Part shown: piece by piece, positions 1 to 13,300 of the stretch
Layout: each line of letters opens with the position of its first letter
How positions within the stretch are numbered: the stretch's first letter is position 1
Assembly: GCA_964020085.1 (NCBI GenBank)
Contig: OZ026596.1
Coordinates: 30,011,522-30,075,521 of the forward strand
Direction: 5' to 3'
From: Micromussa lordhowensis
Lineage: Eukaryota; Cnidaria; Anthozoa; Scleractinia; Lobophylliidae
DNA: 64,000 bases
Program-made: the position numbers and the translations under genes
Notes under the pieces: generated by a model
Seen by the model: the letters and a program-made list of their open reading frames with translations, nothing else
The model's database searches: none
What the model was told of the DNA's origin: nothing

Positions 1-629
1 ACTTCTCCTTTCAATCACCGTTTTTACCACTAAATTCTCATAACCATGAAATAAATCTGTGCATGACATCCATTGTTGTAAGGGTCACGGATAAATAAAC
101 ATAAAAAAAAAAAAAAACAAATAATAACACAAGGCGCTAGCCTGTAATCCCTTTTATTTTCTTTATTATTTTGACAGCGTGAAAGGTGTGGTCAACCGAA
201 ATAACTGAATCCATAAGGAGCGTATAGAGGTAATATGAAGGATGAATGCAAATCAAGTGTAAAAAGAATAAATAGTATATATTTTTTTATTGGCGACTTC
301 TTTTCAGTTCGGCACACACTAGGGAACATACTGAGGGAGCCCCCCCTGCGGGGAGCCCCCTCGTTTGTAGGCGTAGAACGCATGTTAGGACAATACGCTC
401 GCTGGTGCACACGAAGCGGATCGAGGCATAAAAATGTATTTTAGCGGCGACATTTTGCAAGAGTAGTGCACACGATGCGCCATTGAAAATTGAATTCATG
501 CGAGTTTGTCCCTGCTCCAAGACGCACGAATTCAATCTAGCTGAATTTCATGCAGCATGTTGCGGAGACAAACATTTGCCGCTATAACATGTTCCCGGCA
601 CTTTATGCTCCTGCAACATGCCCCTAGCG
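1..629. other. AT-rich stretch, no gene recognised
   Basis: I see no convincing exon here. There is a run of A near 103-117, and short open frames without family resemblance. The stretch 400-600 has repeat-like phrases (GTGCACACGAAGCG near 414 and GTGCACACGATGCG near 465), which suggests an old short transposon, but I could not define ends. Confidence 0.4.
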
Positions 630-639
630 GAAGTTCTCA

Positions 640-2300
640 ATGGGGTGGTGGCCAGAAGACCCTATCAACGCCACTTGGTGTCTTCTTTTCTTACGACCAA
701 GCATGTGCTAACAGACTGACTCTGGTTAGCCTGCGAAAACAGCCGTCCGTCTTCACTCCCGGCCCGAGTGGCGTTTCGCGAGAAGGACTTCTCGCGAAAC
801 GCCACTCGGGCCGGGAGTGAAGACGGACGGCTGTTTTCGCAGGCTAGACTTTGGTGAAAAGATATTTAACCTAGAGAGATCGCTTGATACTTGGCGAGAA
901 ATAGATACGGAGAAATTTAACTCTTTATGGGGAGATTAACATAGTCAAAACACTCGGGATATCTAAATTAATTTACTCAGCTTCCGCGCTCACTGTTCCA
1001 GATCATTACACCCTAGAAATGAATAAGTTAATTTTCAACCTTATTTGGGTAAGGAAGCCCCGTAAAATCAAAAGAAACGCCGCATAATTGGAGAAAAGAA
1101 AGATGGCGGATTGAAAATGTGTGATTTTAAGATCATGGAAAAAGCGCTCAAAATAGCTTGGGTCAACAGAATTCAAGACGAGTCACAAGCCTCCTGGAAA
1201 ATAATTCCTAACCAGCTCTTGCATAAAGATGGCAGCCTTTCCTTCCTGACAAAATGCAACTTTGCAACAAGTATACTAGACCTTGATGAATAGCGCGTTC
1301 CACATTTTATAAAAAAAAACTGTTAAATTATTGTTGCGAGTTCAAAATCTCAACAGGCATGGATTCCAAAACAAATCCTGAAAAAAGAAATAGCGTGGGA
1401 TAACAGGAAACTCCTTGCAGGAAAAGACCAAAATTTGTATGACGCCCGTATTACCGAGATAGCGACTGATTAAACCAAAACCAAGATTTTTTGAAGTGGC
1501 ATGAGCTTGTATCAAGATTCAATTTGAATGTTCCTTTTACTACATACTATGGCGTGGTTAACGTAAACCCATGGAAAGCTAATCTTAAAAGCCTTATTTT
1601 CAACGTCAAAGACAATGCCACTGTTAACAACTCAAGAACCAGCTCTATTTACTCCTCTCTTTTAAACACCATCTTCGTTACCCCACTCCACTGCCGAAAC
1701 CATGCAAACTTCTACGCCATAGATTTACAGAAAATACCATCCAGAAGGTACGTTTATCTTACAGCCACAAATGAAGTTAAAAAAATAATAATGTTTCAGA
1801 ATAAAGTGATTCATAAGGCGTGCTTCCAACTCGTGCTACTCTTTATCGAGACGGCATTTCAGAAAGCCCCATATGCAGCAACCTATGCAAAGCCGAAGAA
1901 CAAACGTTACATCACCTGCTAATAAACTGCACTCTAACAGTCGATTTCTGGATCCTGTTTCAAGACTGGTGGTACCTAAAAACCAACGAAACAATAACAC
2001 TATCCACAAGCCATATACTTTACGGCTGGCATTATATGGGACAAAGTATTGGCAAGTCACCCAAGTTATTGTTTACTGATAGCCAAATATTGCATTTTCT
2101 GCACAATAAGCCTTCGCGTAGATGTTTTAGATGTTTTTGCATTGATCACTTAATCGGAAAACTTGAAATGCGACTGCAAAAAAAAAGCCCTTCCGAAATT
2201 TTATCGCACGTGGGCTTTTTACTTAAATGTCAGTACTCCGCTAATATTTACGGTTACTTAATAAGTTTTAAAAAAGAGAAAATTAGTCCCGACTCGTGGC
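640..2300 (+). pseudogene. Decayed LINE (non-LTR retrotransposon) ORF2, 3' part
   Basis: Remnant of the C-terminal half of a LINE reverse-transcriptase polyprotein. Recognisable blocks run in order but switch frame. PLGVFFSYD lies before the hairpin insertion. After it come DFGEKIFNLERSLDTW, then ISKLIYSASALTVPD and NKLIFNLIWVRKPRKIKR near 960-1075. KIMEKALKIAWVNRIQ follows near 1130, the zinc-knuckle-like stretch CSNLCKAEEQTLHHLLINC near 1877-1931, and HILYGWH near 2023. These match the usual downstream-of-RT region of L1/Tx1-like elements. There are several stops and frameshifts, so it is not functional. The N-terminal endonuclease and the catalytic RT core are not visible; the copy is 5'-truncated. 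The exact clade is inferred from memory of the family and is uncertain. Confidence 0.75.
727..846. mobile_element. Foldback (hairpin) transposon, TAGCCTG family, copy 1
   Basis: Perfect inverted repeat: arms 727-785 and 788-846 (59 nt each) are exact reverse complements with a 2-nt spacer. The ends read TAGCCTG and CAGGCTA. It is flanked by GACTCTGGT (718-726) and GACTTTGGT (847-855), a 9-bp target duplication with one mismatch, and it splits the LINE remnant. Arm length and the 9-bp duplication are what is known of Mutator-like (MULE) foldback elements; the superfamily call is inference. It encodes no protein. Confidence 0.85.
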
Positions 2301-2358
2301 CCCAGCTGGGTCTCCGAGGATGGAGGAATTTCAAAACGCACTGCTTTATTTCTTTGGT

Positions 2359-2634
2359 TAGGCCTGGAAACGAAACTTTTCGCGAAAACGCTCTACAACC
2401 AGAGGAACCGGAAAACGTCGGCTTTTCGTTTTCGTGTGGACGGAAAACATTTTGAAAACGGAGCTTTTTAAAAACGATGACCTTACGATAATCACGTCCT
2501 AAATAACCGGTAATTTTTGCGTTTTTAAATTTCTCCAGCGTGGTGTAGACGGAGAACATTTGATGTGTGTACAGAGTGAACTGAATCTCCGTTTTCAAGT
2601 TCCTCCTGCTCAGTACGGTGTGTACAGGGCCTTA
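2359..2634. mobile_element. Probable MITE with GTGTGGACGG-type sequence
   Basis: The stretch opens with TAGGCCTGG, closes with CAGGGCCTTA, and carries the phrases CGTTTTCGTGTGGACGG and GGTGTAGACGG. This resembles the common animal MITEs whose ends read like GGCCCNGTCCACACG. The terminal match is imperfect and I could not confirm a target duplication. Confidence 0.4.
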
Positions 2635-2639
2635 GCAGG

Positions 2640-3210
2640 ACGTATTCTCCTGAACACCTGTGTTTTTTAGTTTAGTTTAAGTTTAACAACGTGTACATGT
2701 ACTTTGAGTACAGCCCGCTTTAATTAAGCTATTCAGTGTTGCCAAAACGTCTCGTGATTTATTGACATTCATCTGATGGCAAATTAAAGTTTTAAAAAAC
2801 CCTTAAAACGATTTTGAATTTGCTCTTTTCTCTTTCGACGTGCGTCATAAATCGAAAGGGGAAAAACTTGGCCCCCAACTTACACCGGTGCGGACGTCAC
2901 AAACTCGTTTCGGCAAGAGGTAGTTACCACAGGAATGTTTGGATTATTTATCATGGTGGGAATTCTTAGAAAAGAAAGGGAAGAGGTAGTCCACAGTACA
3001 GTTGACTAAGAAGGACAGAGCGTGAAGCTCGATACACGACCCGAAACGTAAATGTTATGACACATCAAGACCATTCTTTCTTTTCTTTCACGCACTTTGT
3101 ACTTGCTCTTGCCCTACGAACTCGATCTTGTATCGTGTTCCAAAAGCGATAAAGCGCTTATTTTTTATGGGAGTTTTCTAGTTTGGTAGTTCGCAGCGTT
3201 AGAGAAATAT
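2640..3210. other. Intergenic, no gene recognised
   Basis: No exon or clear repeat boundary is visible between the LINE/MITE block and the TATA-like sequence upstream of the septin gene. Confidence 0.4.
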
Positions 3211-3217
3211 TGTGGGC

Positions 3218-3227
3218 TATAAAAAGG
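3218..3227 (+). promoter_or_regulatory. Candidate TATA box of the septin gene
   Basis: TATAAAAAGG is a close match to a consensus TATA box. It lies about 30 nt before a possible start site near 3248 and about 250 nt before a splice donor at 3476. This fits a promoter for a non-coding first exon of the septin gene. Transcription start evidence is not available, so this is inference. Confidence 0.4.
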
Positions 3228-3249
3228 AACGTCGCTTTTGAACCCTTTT

Positions 3250-3475
3250 GGTTTTTTTTTTGAACCCTTAACCCGTGACCCGTATTTTCAAGAAGTGTAT
3301 ACATTTTCCTCGCGTGCTCCACGCGTGGTCATCTCGAAGTGGTTCGCTGGTGTTCATGGGATTTCTCGTTAAAAATCGAGTCGGAAGTCCATGCATGAAG
3401 TCATCGTGTTTGAGGTCGGCCTCACCCCAGTCAAAACCAACAAGGAGAATATTTGTACTCTCCAGCTACTGAAAG
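3250..3475 (+). other. Candidate 5' non-coding exon of the septin gene
   Basis: A good donor (GAAAG|GTAAGA) ends this stretch at 3475. Two upstream ATGs (3391 and 3394) open short frames. Neither continues into the septin reading frame when joined to the acceptor at 7320/7321: the 3391 frame reaches TAA just after the junction and the 3394 frame stops inside the exon. If it is part of the septin mRNA it would be 5' UTR with short upstream ORFs. The exon start is unknown. Confidence 0.35.
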
Positions 3476-6400
3476 GTAAGAAATGCTGTTATTGGGAATG
3501 TCAGTTCTATTCCCAGCCAAAGAAGTCGCACGAGAACACCAAGAGAATTCATGTGCACTCACACGTTCGGCGATGCATTGCGCGCGGGAAATCTGAACTT
3601 CAAATATTTCAATCGAAAATATGGCAAATTACGCTAGCATGCTTTTTTTTTCTCAACTTAGTAGATTGAATTAGTATTAGAGACCTTTTCTAAGCAAAGA
3701 ACATATATGTATGGAAACTGCTAACAGTGAAATGTGACATTTTACAACGTAGACCATCTGCTTTTGAAGTTCAAAGATAAGCTTAACCTTGCTTCGCTCG
3801 AGGTTCGAGAATTCATTTGTTCGGTTCTTCCGGTTCTTCATAACACTTGCGGGTTAAGCTTATATAGGGTTGATAGCTCTGTAATAGATATTGCCGGCAA
3901 CAGATACGTAATACCAATTCTCGATTGAATTGAGTGTTCAATCGTGATATTCGATACAATTACAGGTAAGCTTTAAATGTTATAGGTCGAAGTTGTGTTA
4001 TTTGCGTAACATTACCAAATCAAACTTTACACCGACCCCCTGCCGATATTCGTTCGTTTTTGAAAGTTGTAAGAGATTGGAAAAATCTCGGAGGAAAAAA
4101 AAGGTTTTAACCTAAAATAAAAAAGGCGTCGATAGGTAGCACTGTTTCGTCTTAAATTTTATGTATTTTTATTATGTTCTATTTCATTCATAAAATAACT
4201 CATATTTTATCTATATCTTAATTATTAATGATAAATTTATTATTCATAGTTTATGTTAAGCTTGTACATTCACTGAGAAAAGGTAACTTGACATGTTTCA
4301 AGGGAATTTAATTTTCTTGTTCCTATACAAATCAATTCGAAGATTCAATATTTGTCATTTGTAGGGTGTGATATTGGAGAATTCTGAGCAAATTATAATA
4401 TTTTGTTCTCTACACATGCAAGTTTATAAATAAATAACACTGCGAATGCTATATAAATGTTTTAATATTTGCCATTCGGTGGTTCAAAGAAAGCATCAGA
4501 AAGTGATGTGTATAATTTTTTGAGGTTGTATTCACTTTCTGAGATACAGTAGATATAATAGACATAAAAAAATGCAACTATCATGTAAAACAGAAATTTT
4601 AACAAATCAAGAGTCCTTATCATCCTCTCTCTTGTTGTTCTCAAAATAGAAGACAAAATAGAAGACAAGATAATGTTCTGCATGTAAATTTGCCTCAGTT
4701 ATTTCTGTGATGACTCTCCTATATTCATAATAAAGTTTTACTGGTACCAAGACACTTATAATATTATGCTTTACATTTAACAGGGGGGAGGGAGGGGAGA
4801 ATTTGCAGGTGACAGAGATGCTTGCTATACCTTAAACCTTCTGGGTCAGTTTTATAAACAAACTTAGTCCTGCAGTAGTTTAAGGCTAAATTGAAGTTTA
4901 GAAGAGGACTCCAGGCCTAAGCCAGGGTTCTCTGTGAGCACTGGTGATCAGTGAGAATCGCCATCTGATCGTCCTGTGTGTGCCTGCTACTCTTGAAATT
5001 TTTCAAAATGAAAATGTACACAAGGAGGAATATTAAAAGTTCTATTGCTTGCAAGGATACAGCTGTATGTGCCTACGCGCAAGGTTGCAAGGAGATGTGA
5101 TGCATTGTTCATAAACAAAAAGAACACCAAATATTTGAACTTCAGATATTTCCTTAGAATTTGCCTTTACATTACCAAAAGTAAAAACATCCATAAGTGA
5201 AGAATTTGTCTATTTTGTTATAATTTAAGCAATTCTATAGGTAATAGCCCTTAACTGTCTAGTACATGTACATAAAGAAATGTGTCATCTTATTTTGCTA
5301 CCAGAAACTTAACATTCTTGGATTGATGAGAGCAAGAGCCACATTTTAATTTTAAAAGTGAATTTTGACAACCTATTTTTGACAACCAGGGAAGCCCTGC
5401 TTGATGCAGGTGTGAGTGCTGCATTTAAAATATTATTGTTGTACATCCACCATCTGTACCAGACGTTTTCATTGCATATATAATTTTGGAAAGTCTGTGT
5501 ATCACCATTATTTGGAAGTTATTTTGTCCAACTTCAATTACTAACAATAATGGTCAGAATATAATGTTATCCTAAGTAACAATGCAACTACGGGTGGTTT
5601 ATTTGTAGCTTTCTTTAAAAATCTACCCAAAATGGCATCTTGGAATTACGGTGTATGGTAGGGAGGGAGGGTTTCCATAGTGGATTCCGAGGCCATTGAG
5701 AGGTTCATGAACCGAAATCCTGAAGACAAGGCAGGTTGTTGGGGTGCAAACAGGTTTCATGGTTGGCTTTTGTTCGAGCTCTAATTAACAGCAAATTATT
5801 AACCAGCAGAAAATATTCTCACTAGCCCCCCCCCCCCCAAATTTAATCTCATACAGTACTTAATGAGAAATTTGAATTGTGTTTAAAACATTTTCCCAAG
5901 AGACTTTACTGACCTTCGTGCAAGTGAAGAGCAGAATCTACTAGCCTGACTGCAAAATCTACCTGTCCCAGGCTATCAGACACAATCTCCTTTGCATGCT
6001 GGTTGAACATTGGAATTTCTGAAGTAGAGGGAGGATTTACATGTAGATGAACCATCACTCGCGATAGGGTATGGATATTTTCTGGAATCTCCCATTCTTC
6101 ATAATAATAATGGAATATTTATCCAGGATAACCCTTCAGTACAAATTACTATTATCAACGGGCTCCTGCTGACTAAGAATTAAAAACTAATAAATAAGAA
6201 TTATTAAGATATTTAAAGCAAGATACAGTACATATTAAGGCAAAACTACATAAAGGTAAAAGCCAATAGGGATACAAGTAATAATCATCCATGGCTTTCC
6301 TAAATAAAACTCTAGAGTTAATGTTTCTTTAACTTAAAGGCAATAAATTAAAAATCGCGGCACCTAAAAAATAAAAACTATGGCACGCAAAATCCAGTCT

Positions 6401-7320
6401 GACCCAACTCTAGCTTGTGAAAGTCAAACTCAATGTGTCTTATAAGTATTCCTGCACACCTTCCAATACTACTCCTAGCTGGTCTGGCATAGAGAAAGTT
6501 ATTTAGTTTCAAAACTGATCCTAACTCAAGTGTTAGTGAAGATTGTCTTGAATTTAAACATTCCTAAGACTCCAAAAGTTCCACTGTGTGTTTTCATGTC
6601 ATCACTTTCTCCCTGCAGTGTATTTATTGATCAGGTGGGTCAATTATAACATTATACATGTATGTTTTTTGCGCTACAGTGGTTTAAGTTGATATTCTTT
6701 ATCCTGTGGTAAATGTGCCTTCAAAAATTCCTCCAGTTGCTGAACTTTGATTTAGTGAGAAGTTAAGCTCATTACCTCCTTTCTCTGAAGTGAAGAATTG
6801 TTTATTACAGCAGCTAATTGCTTTGCTAATTCTTGTGTCATCAAAAGGATGTTGATCTTCAATTTTAACCTGGTGAAAGATAACACTGTTGGGTCATCAT
6901 GCTATCTGCATGTGATCATTACACCAGGTCAAACTAATCAAAGCAAAGACATATTAATGTATCGTGTGTCACAAATGAGTAGAGTACAGCAAGTTTATGT
7001 AATGGCTTTTGAAGAAAGACTTTTGCATGGTATGGAAGGGCAATCTTTAAGCTTACATGTATATATCTTGTATGGTTAACTTATTGGCCTCACATTTACG
7101 TGCATTCTAGTTTTGATGAATTTTTCTCTGCTGTTGAAATGGATCTCTTATAAGATCATAATTCCAATTTAATAAGATCAACTTATTCATTTCCTGTTGA
7201 AATTCACAGCTTTTGGCATCTGAGAAACAATACACATACTTCATTAATCAGCACTAGCCGAGTCCACAGTCTAGAGGTTTCCGTTTGCTGGTGTGTCATA
7301 CTTTGATTTTCTTTCCTAAG
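3476..7320 (+). other. Probable large first intron of the septin gene
   Basis: AT-rich sequence without a recognisable exon, between the candidate donor at 3476 and the acceptor at 7320. It holds a C-run near 5826 and several AATAAA-like strings. The open frame at 3734-3928 (64 residues) matches nothing I recognise. Confidence 0.45.
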
Positions 7321-7335
7321 GACCATAAAGCAGCC

Positions 7336-10300
7336 ATGGCCAACTATGTGGGGTTTGCTAATCTGCCAAATCAAGTCCACAGGAAATCTGTCAAGAAAGG
7401 ATTTGAGTTTACTTTAATGGTTGTGGGTAAGTTTCCAGTTTCTTTTCTTTCGACAAAAGCCCGCCACTGCCTGTAAACATTTCAATCTGTTTCATCTGGT
7501 TAGATTGTGAAGCATTTACAGCTGTACCAGTTTCAAGGACTCTGTCATTGCCTTGAGCTTGACAAAATAAATTGATCAGATTTTAAAAGACAGACAAACT
7601 GGTATGATTGAGCAATTTTAACTAATGATTTTGGTTTGTTGAACATTTTCAGTCAGGACGTTTGAGTCACATTCTTCACCTTCAGCTCTCTTAACCTTAC
7701 ATTTTCACAGCTTGCCATGGACAATATTTTTTATATTTATTTTCTGCAGGACATTTTATGTTAGTTTTGTGACATTGTATATTTTAACTCAAGTATTGTG
7801 CATTGATTGCACACACGCACATGACAATATTAAATTACACATGATTAAAAAATATTTCAGTTACTGTACAGTAGCTGTGAAATGTATTTGGATTACCAGT
7901 GAGTTCTCCTCAGTTATGATGATAGGTGAACAAAATTCTACAGAACACTTAACAGTAAAAATTCATCTGCCTAGATTAAACAGCTTCTAGTACTTAACTG
8001 TTAATTTTTAAAATGTTAAATGTATTTTGCATTCTTGTGTACTGTACAGAGTTAGAGAGTGTACTTGTTCACCCCTTTGAAAAATGCATAATTTCATGTA
8101 AAAATGTTGTGAGCTCCATTGTTGCACATGACAAATAATAATGAACAAAATTATTTCATCTGAATGCAAAAATTATTACAGTCATGTTTCATGTACATAA
8201 ATGAAGAACTATTTCCACATCCTCCAACCTTCTCAGACTATTACGGCTACATTTGAAAAGTAGGAGATCTAACCAAATTCTCAGGCAGACATAAACCATA
8301 AAACTGCGGATATTTGATTTCCAGATTGCAGCAATTGTTCACCAGAACACTGACCAAATTATTTCATGTATGCAGATTAAGATTAGCCATCTCAAATCAT
8401 ATTTAATTTCAATTGGCTTTATATTAAGAGGGACAGCAGTTTACTTAAAAACTACATTCACATGCATGTGAAATGATCTTGGAATTGGGAATCATGAATC
8501 AGAAGTGTATAAATCAGGCTCAATAAACTCCATAAACAGTAAACTAAAGAGATTGAACTTTATTCTGGTAGAACTCCCTTACTGTATATGGGCTATATAG
8601 GATAGTATGTGCGGCTCCAAAGGGTATTGATTAATAGTTTTTTTTTTGTCAGGTCTAGGTCATAAATAGGATTTTGGTCTTAAATAGGGTTTTGGGAAGC
8701 AGTCCGCACACCCCACCCAATATTTTTGGGAGTACTAGCCCCCTAATCACACTATTAAACGTCCTAGTTACACATGTAAGTGTAGGATCCTATCCCGTGT
8801 ACAAAGAAAGTCCTTTCCAATTGCCCAAATCTATTTGATTTACCAGTCAGGCTAGTCCTAGAGGATTCTGTCGGTCATGTGACGGTACACAAGTGAAGTT
8901 TCTCAAAACACAGAAATTCAAATGCTGCAAGGACAAACCTTCATGGTGGCTCTAGATAGTAGAAATTATCATGTTTGGGCTAGTACATCAGAGGTACATG
9001 TATTTAGAGCTCAAAAATAGACCCTTTTTCTGGCTGTTCTCAAATGCTGGGACAGGGTTGACCAAATTCCAATTTTATCAATAACTTACCAGTATTTCGC
9101 GATTCTAAGACAGATTTCATTAAGGGCCAGGCACCAAGCAAATTGATTGGCTGTGAGGATGATCTTACCTGCCTGGTTTGTATACAGTGTAGTTTAAAAG
9201 AAAGTTTTTCTTATAAAGAAGTTCAGTTCGAAGATTTTTGAAAGTGAAAACCAGTTGCCCATCTGTTGAAAACATTAGTAGTCAATAATCCTCTGATCCC
9301 CAGGGGTAGCTAGTCAGGACGAAGCGATATTTTCAGGCGCTGCCATCGTGATATTTTTGGAATGAAACCCCGGATAAGAGATGTCAATTTGATAAGGAAT
9401 TGTTAAACAAGGAAATTCATATTTTACAGCTGTTGATAGTTGTTTACGTTTTGTCCCCAAATGAAGGTGAATCTGGACTAGGGAAGTCCACACTTATTAA
9501 CAGCCTGTTCCTGACAGATCTTTACACAGACAGGAAATTATCCAAAGCTGCTGGTGAGATCATAGATAGTCAAAATTAATTTTATATCCAAGGTTACATG
9601 TATGACTGTTTCTAAACCATAAAACGAGTTCAAATTGTTGTGGTCTGCAAGAAATTCAATATTCTAAGGTTGGAATGAAACCTGTCTGATTCATCTCTAC
9701 ATGTACTCACACAGTACAGTGGCCACAACCTTTTGATCCTGAGATGATGCAGTGAAAACGTTTCCCTTTAGTTTGGGTACTTTCAGCTGTGACATGCCTA
9801 TAATCTTGATCAGATTACATGTACACAAATTGTAACAGGATGAAATGCAAAAGATGAAGATTAAGATTGGAATTCTGTTATGCATGAAACAAATTGTGAC
9901 AGGATGAAATGCAAAAGATGAAGATTAAGATTGGAATTCTGTTATGCATGAAAAAAAGGAATTAGGCACATCCACATTGCTAAATGCACATTGTTCAGTT
10001 TTTTTTAACCTCTTACCCCGTAACATTCAAAACGCCAAGTCACTTTCTTCTTTCAGAGTTTTAATTAATACCTACAATTTTTAGATTTTATAGACATTAG
10101 ATTTTTATGAATTACTGCATGCTTGTTTATACTCTATATTTTTAATTATTGCATGCTTTTTTTTTTTAAAATCTATACCTTGTATTTCTAAATTGTATTT
10201 TTAAATTATCATGATGTGCTGTATTTTTAATTATTATATTTTTAGTCCAGGGCCCCTCTGGATATCAGCCTCGTTGCTGAATGGGCCACCCTGGTAAAAT

Positions 10301-13300
10301 AAAGTTTACTATCTATCTACTACCCAGGTTTTTAGCCAGGATTTGAATTTTAAGTGGGTGTCCAAAATGCACTATAGGGCCTTCTCAAGTGAAAAATTTG
10401 TAAGGCAACACATTGAAAATAAAACAATTTTCTTTAAAAAGTGGCTGTCCACAGGATGCCCATCTATCTGAAAGCCTGATTGAACCTACATTGTGTATAA
10501 TTCTCTACGCTTTAGATTAAGAAACCTTTCTTATATCGGAAAGATATCATTCTGCTATTATTTTTGTAATGGATAACAAGAAATAAGTAAACAATTTTTC
10601 CTGTAAGATATAGTACAGTAGAAGGAAGTCTGCACTAGAAGCACAATGCAAATGACTCTGCCATTTACATGTCCTTAAGTAAAAAAAACAACATAAAGCA
10701 CAAAGGCTAGTGGGGCTGAGCAAACAACTGAACAAATGATTCAAATTGAACATTGTTAAGGATCCCAACTGGCAGGAAGCAAACCAGTTGGCTATTTACA
10801 AGTGTGGCCAAGGATTTGAACTCGGGACATCCAGAAACAAATCCAAGTAATGTTCAGAGCAGGATATGAACTCGGGACTCCTGGATTGCAAGTCTGATGC
10901 GCTGATCACTCGGCTACAGTGCCTCCTTGATGAAAAAACCCTATTGGGTTCTTGTTTGGTCACTGACTGAATTTGTTCGTTTTCAGATAGTATAAAAAGG
11001 ACCGTAAAGATAGAGACTTCAACAGTGGAAATAGAGGAAAGAGGTGTCAAGCTACGCCTGACTATCGTGGACACTCCAGGATATGGAGATGGCATGGACA
11101 ACAAAGACAGGTATGTTTTGCACAGTTTTTGGAAGGTTTTCACAACTTTACAAATATCTTCACTTCCCAGGGTTTTTGTCTTTGATATTTTTTGTTGACA
11201 TACAGTATACATATAATTTTTATTTCAAGTTGGGTTTTCTCGGAAATGAATGATAAAAGACTGCCAAATTTATCTTTTCAGTTTCAAACCAATTATGGAT
11301 TATGTTAACGACCAGTTTGAGAGTTACCTTAAAGACGAGTCTGGGCTCAATCGACGTCACATTGTGGACACAAGAGTACACTGCTGTTTTTACTTCATTG
11401 CACCAACTGGGCATGGGTAAGCTTTACAAAAGTGTATTTCCAATAGTGATTACTGTACCTAGCATGACTGTCAAAAGCATTTAAGGTGATTCCACTTAAA
11501 AAGAAGGAGTATTAAAAAATTTCTCAAACTTCATCTGGTCCGTAATCATGTTATGTGTATTAGAAAAATGCAATAAAAAGTAGGGGTTACTGTGCTTGTT
11601 TTTGCACAACATGGATGGTGGCCTTTATGGCAACTTTGGGACCACTGAGGTTGTATTACTTAATCTTAGTTAACACAGGGTTGTCAGTAGGTTTTTGAGT
11701 AGCAGGTTCCATCCAAAAAGTAGGCGGCTAAGGTGTCCCTGAGAAATTTGCCACGGAGCAGCTGGTTATGATGCACAGTGTGCATCTGTCAGGGAGAGTA
11801 TTGGAGTGGGGTCGCCCCCCCTCCCACTGGGAAAATGTTTTGAAAAATGATTCTCTGAGACACCATTTGGGGCTATTTTCAGCAAACATTTTGTAAATTT
11901 GTGATCGTTTTCCCACTCTTAATTTGATCTTATAGTTCTGGAATGTACCTCTATGAGATAGTGAAAACTGAGGTCATGTATAACTGGACAGCTTACGGTC
12001 AATATGCATGTCGTTACCTTTATTTTCTTTGCCATGCAATTACAAATTGTGAAAAGGTGTCAAAAAAGAACTGATAGAATTTTACGTGTTTACTAATTAA
12101 AAAATCAACGTTATCTCTAGTGGTAGTAAGTAGCGGTAAATTTGGCAATTATCGGCTTTGAAATTATCGATATTTTGGGGCTTTTGAATGCATTTCTTGG
12201 CTTCATCTTAAATTTACTTTGGAACAAAGTTTATTTCAATTTTATGCGTTCAGTTAAGCGAACAGATTTGACACACGTCAGACACGCGTTATCTGATAGA
12301 CATCTTGTCGGGACTACTGTAACTTTACCGCGGTGTTTGTATCACTCTAAGCCATTTTCAAGCCGTGTGTGTTTATAGAATTAGACAATTACTACCTCGC
12401 TTCAGAAAATACAAAGGAGTATTTTTATTTACATTAAAAGTTAGGGAAAGCATATAAGTAACTCTGCAGTTTTGTGGAGAGTATCAACCAGTTTCACACC
12501 GCCGCACCAATGGTCGTGATGCTAATAATAGTTGTGTAAATAAATCTACTTGTCTCATTAATTCTGGAAAAAACACAACACTACAATCCACTTTATTGTA
12601 GTGCCATTTGTAAAGAACGAACTTACCTTTTACCAGAAACTTGTAAGATTTTGTTCAAAATATTCTGTGTTTTGTCGGAATCTAAAATGATGTGCCTAGG
12701 CCGGGTGTAGAACATTTTATGGTTGTTTTCGAGTTTGATTAGGGATCAATTTAGCATGTCTGATAAGCTTTTTTAATACAATTCATAAATTAGTATTTCA
12801 ACGCAGGAACGACTGAGTTTGTTTTGCCATCTCACGGTCAGGGTATTGAAGGTGTTGTAGGTCTTTCTATTTCGTATACAATACGAAACGTGTAAAGGAA
12901 GAGTTTTTTATCAACACCTCACCTACCTTGCTCGCCACTTTGGTACAGATCTTCTGTTTCTTCCGTGATCTTCTTCTTTTTAACAACATTAAAAGTTCTA
13001 TTTCCTGCATTCCGTTTCGCTCCGCCGCCTCCGGCCGCCATGACTTCCTTTCCACCAAGTGGTCGCTGACGCGCACATCTTATTGAATCAGTTTGGAATC
13101 GTGTCACACACTCTTTTTTTTTAACCCCTCCAATCCAATTTGTGTTCAACCAAATTATTTACCTGAACAATTTTATTTTCATTTTATTTCTATAATATCA
13201 TGCTCAGAACTGACCCACTAACATTCGGAGTAGCCGGCGCAGTATTCAGAATAGCCGGTGAAATGCGCCGGTTGCCGGCTTATTTTGACAACCCTGTTAA

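Noticed and set aside
2254..2598. 114-codon - strand frame
   Set aside because: It straddles the end of the LINE remnant and the MITE, has no homology and is a chance frame.
3391..3475. Coding first exon of septin starting at 3391
   Set aside because: Joined to the acceptor at 7321 the frame hits a TAA at once, whereas the ATG at 7336 has an ideal Kozak context and the expected septin N-terminus.
5942..5975. Possible fourth TAGCCTG element (TAGCCTGACTG ... CCCAGGCTA)
   Set aside because: Only 34 bp, the arms barely pair, and the flanking nonamers (AGAATCTAC and TCAGACACA) do not match.
10840..10925. Functional tRNA gene on the - strand
   Set aside because: A and B boxes are present but the acceptor stem does not pair, and a second partial head follows; a SINE fits better.
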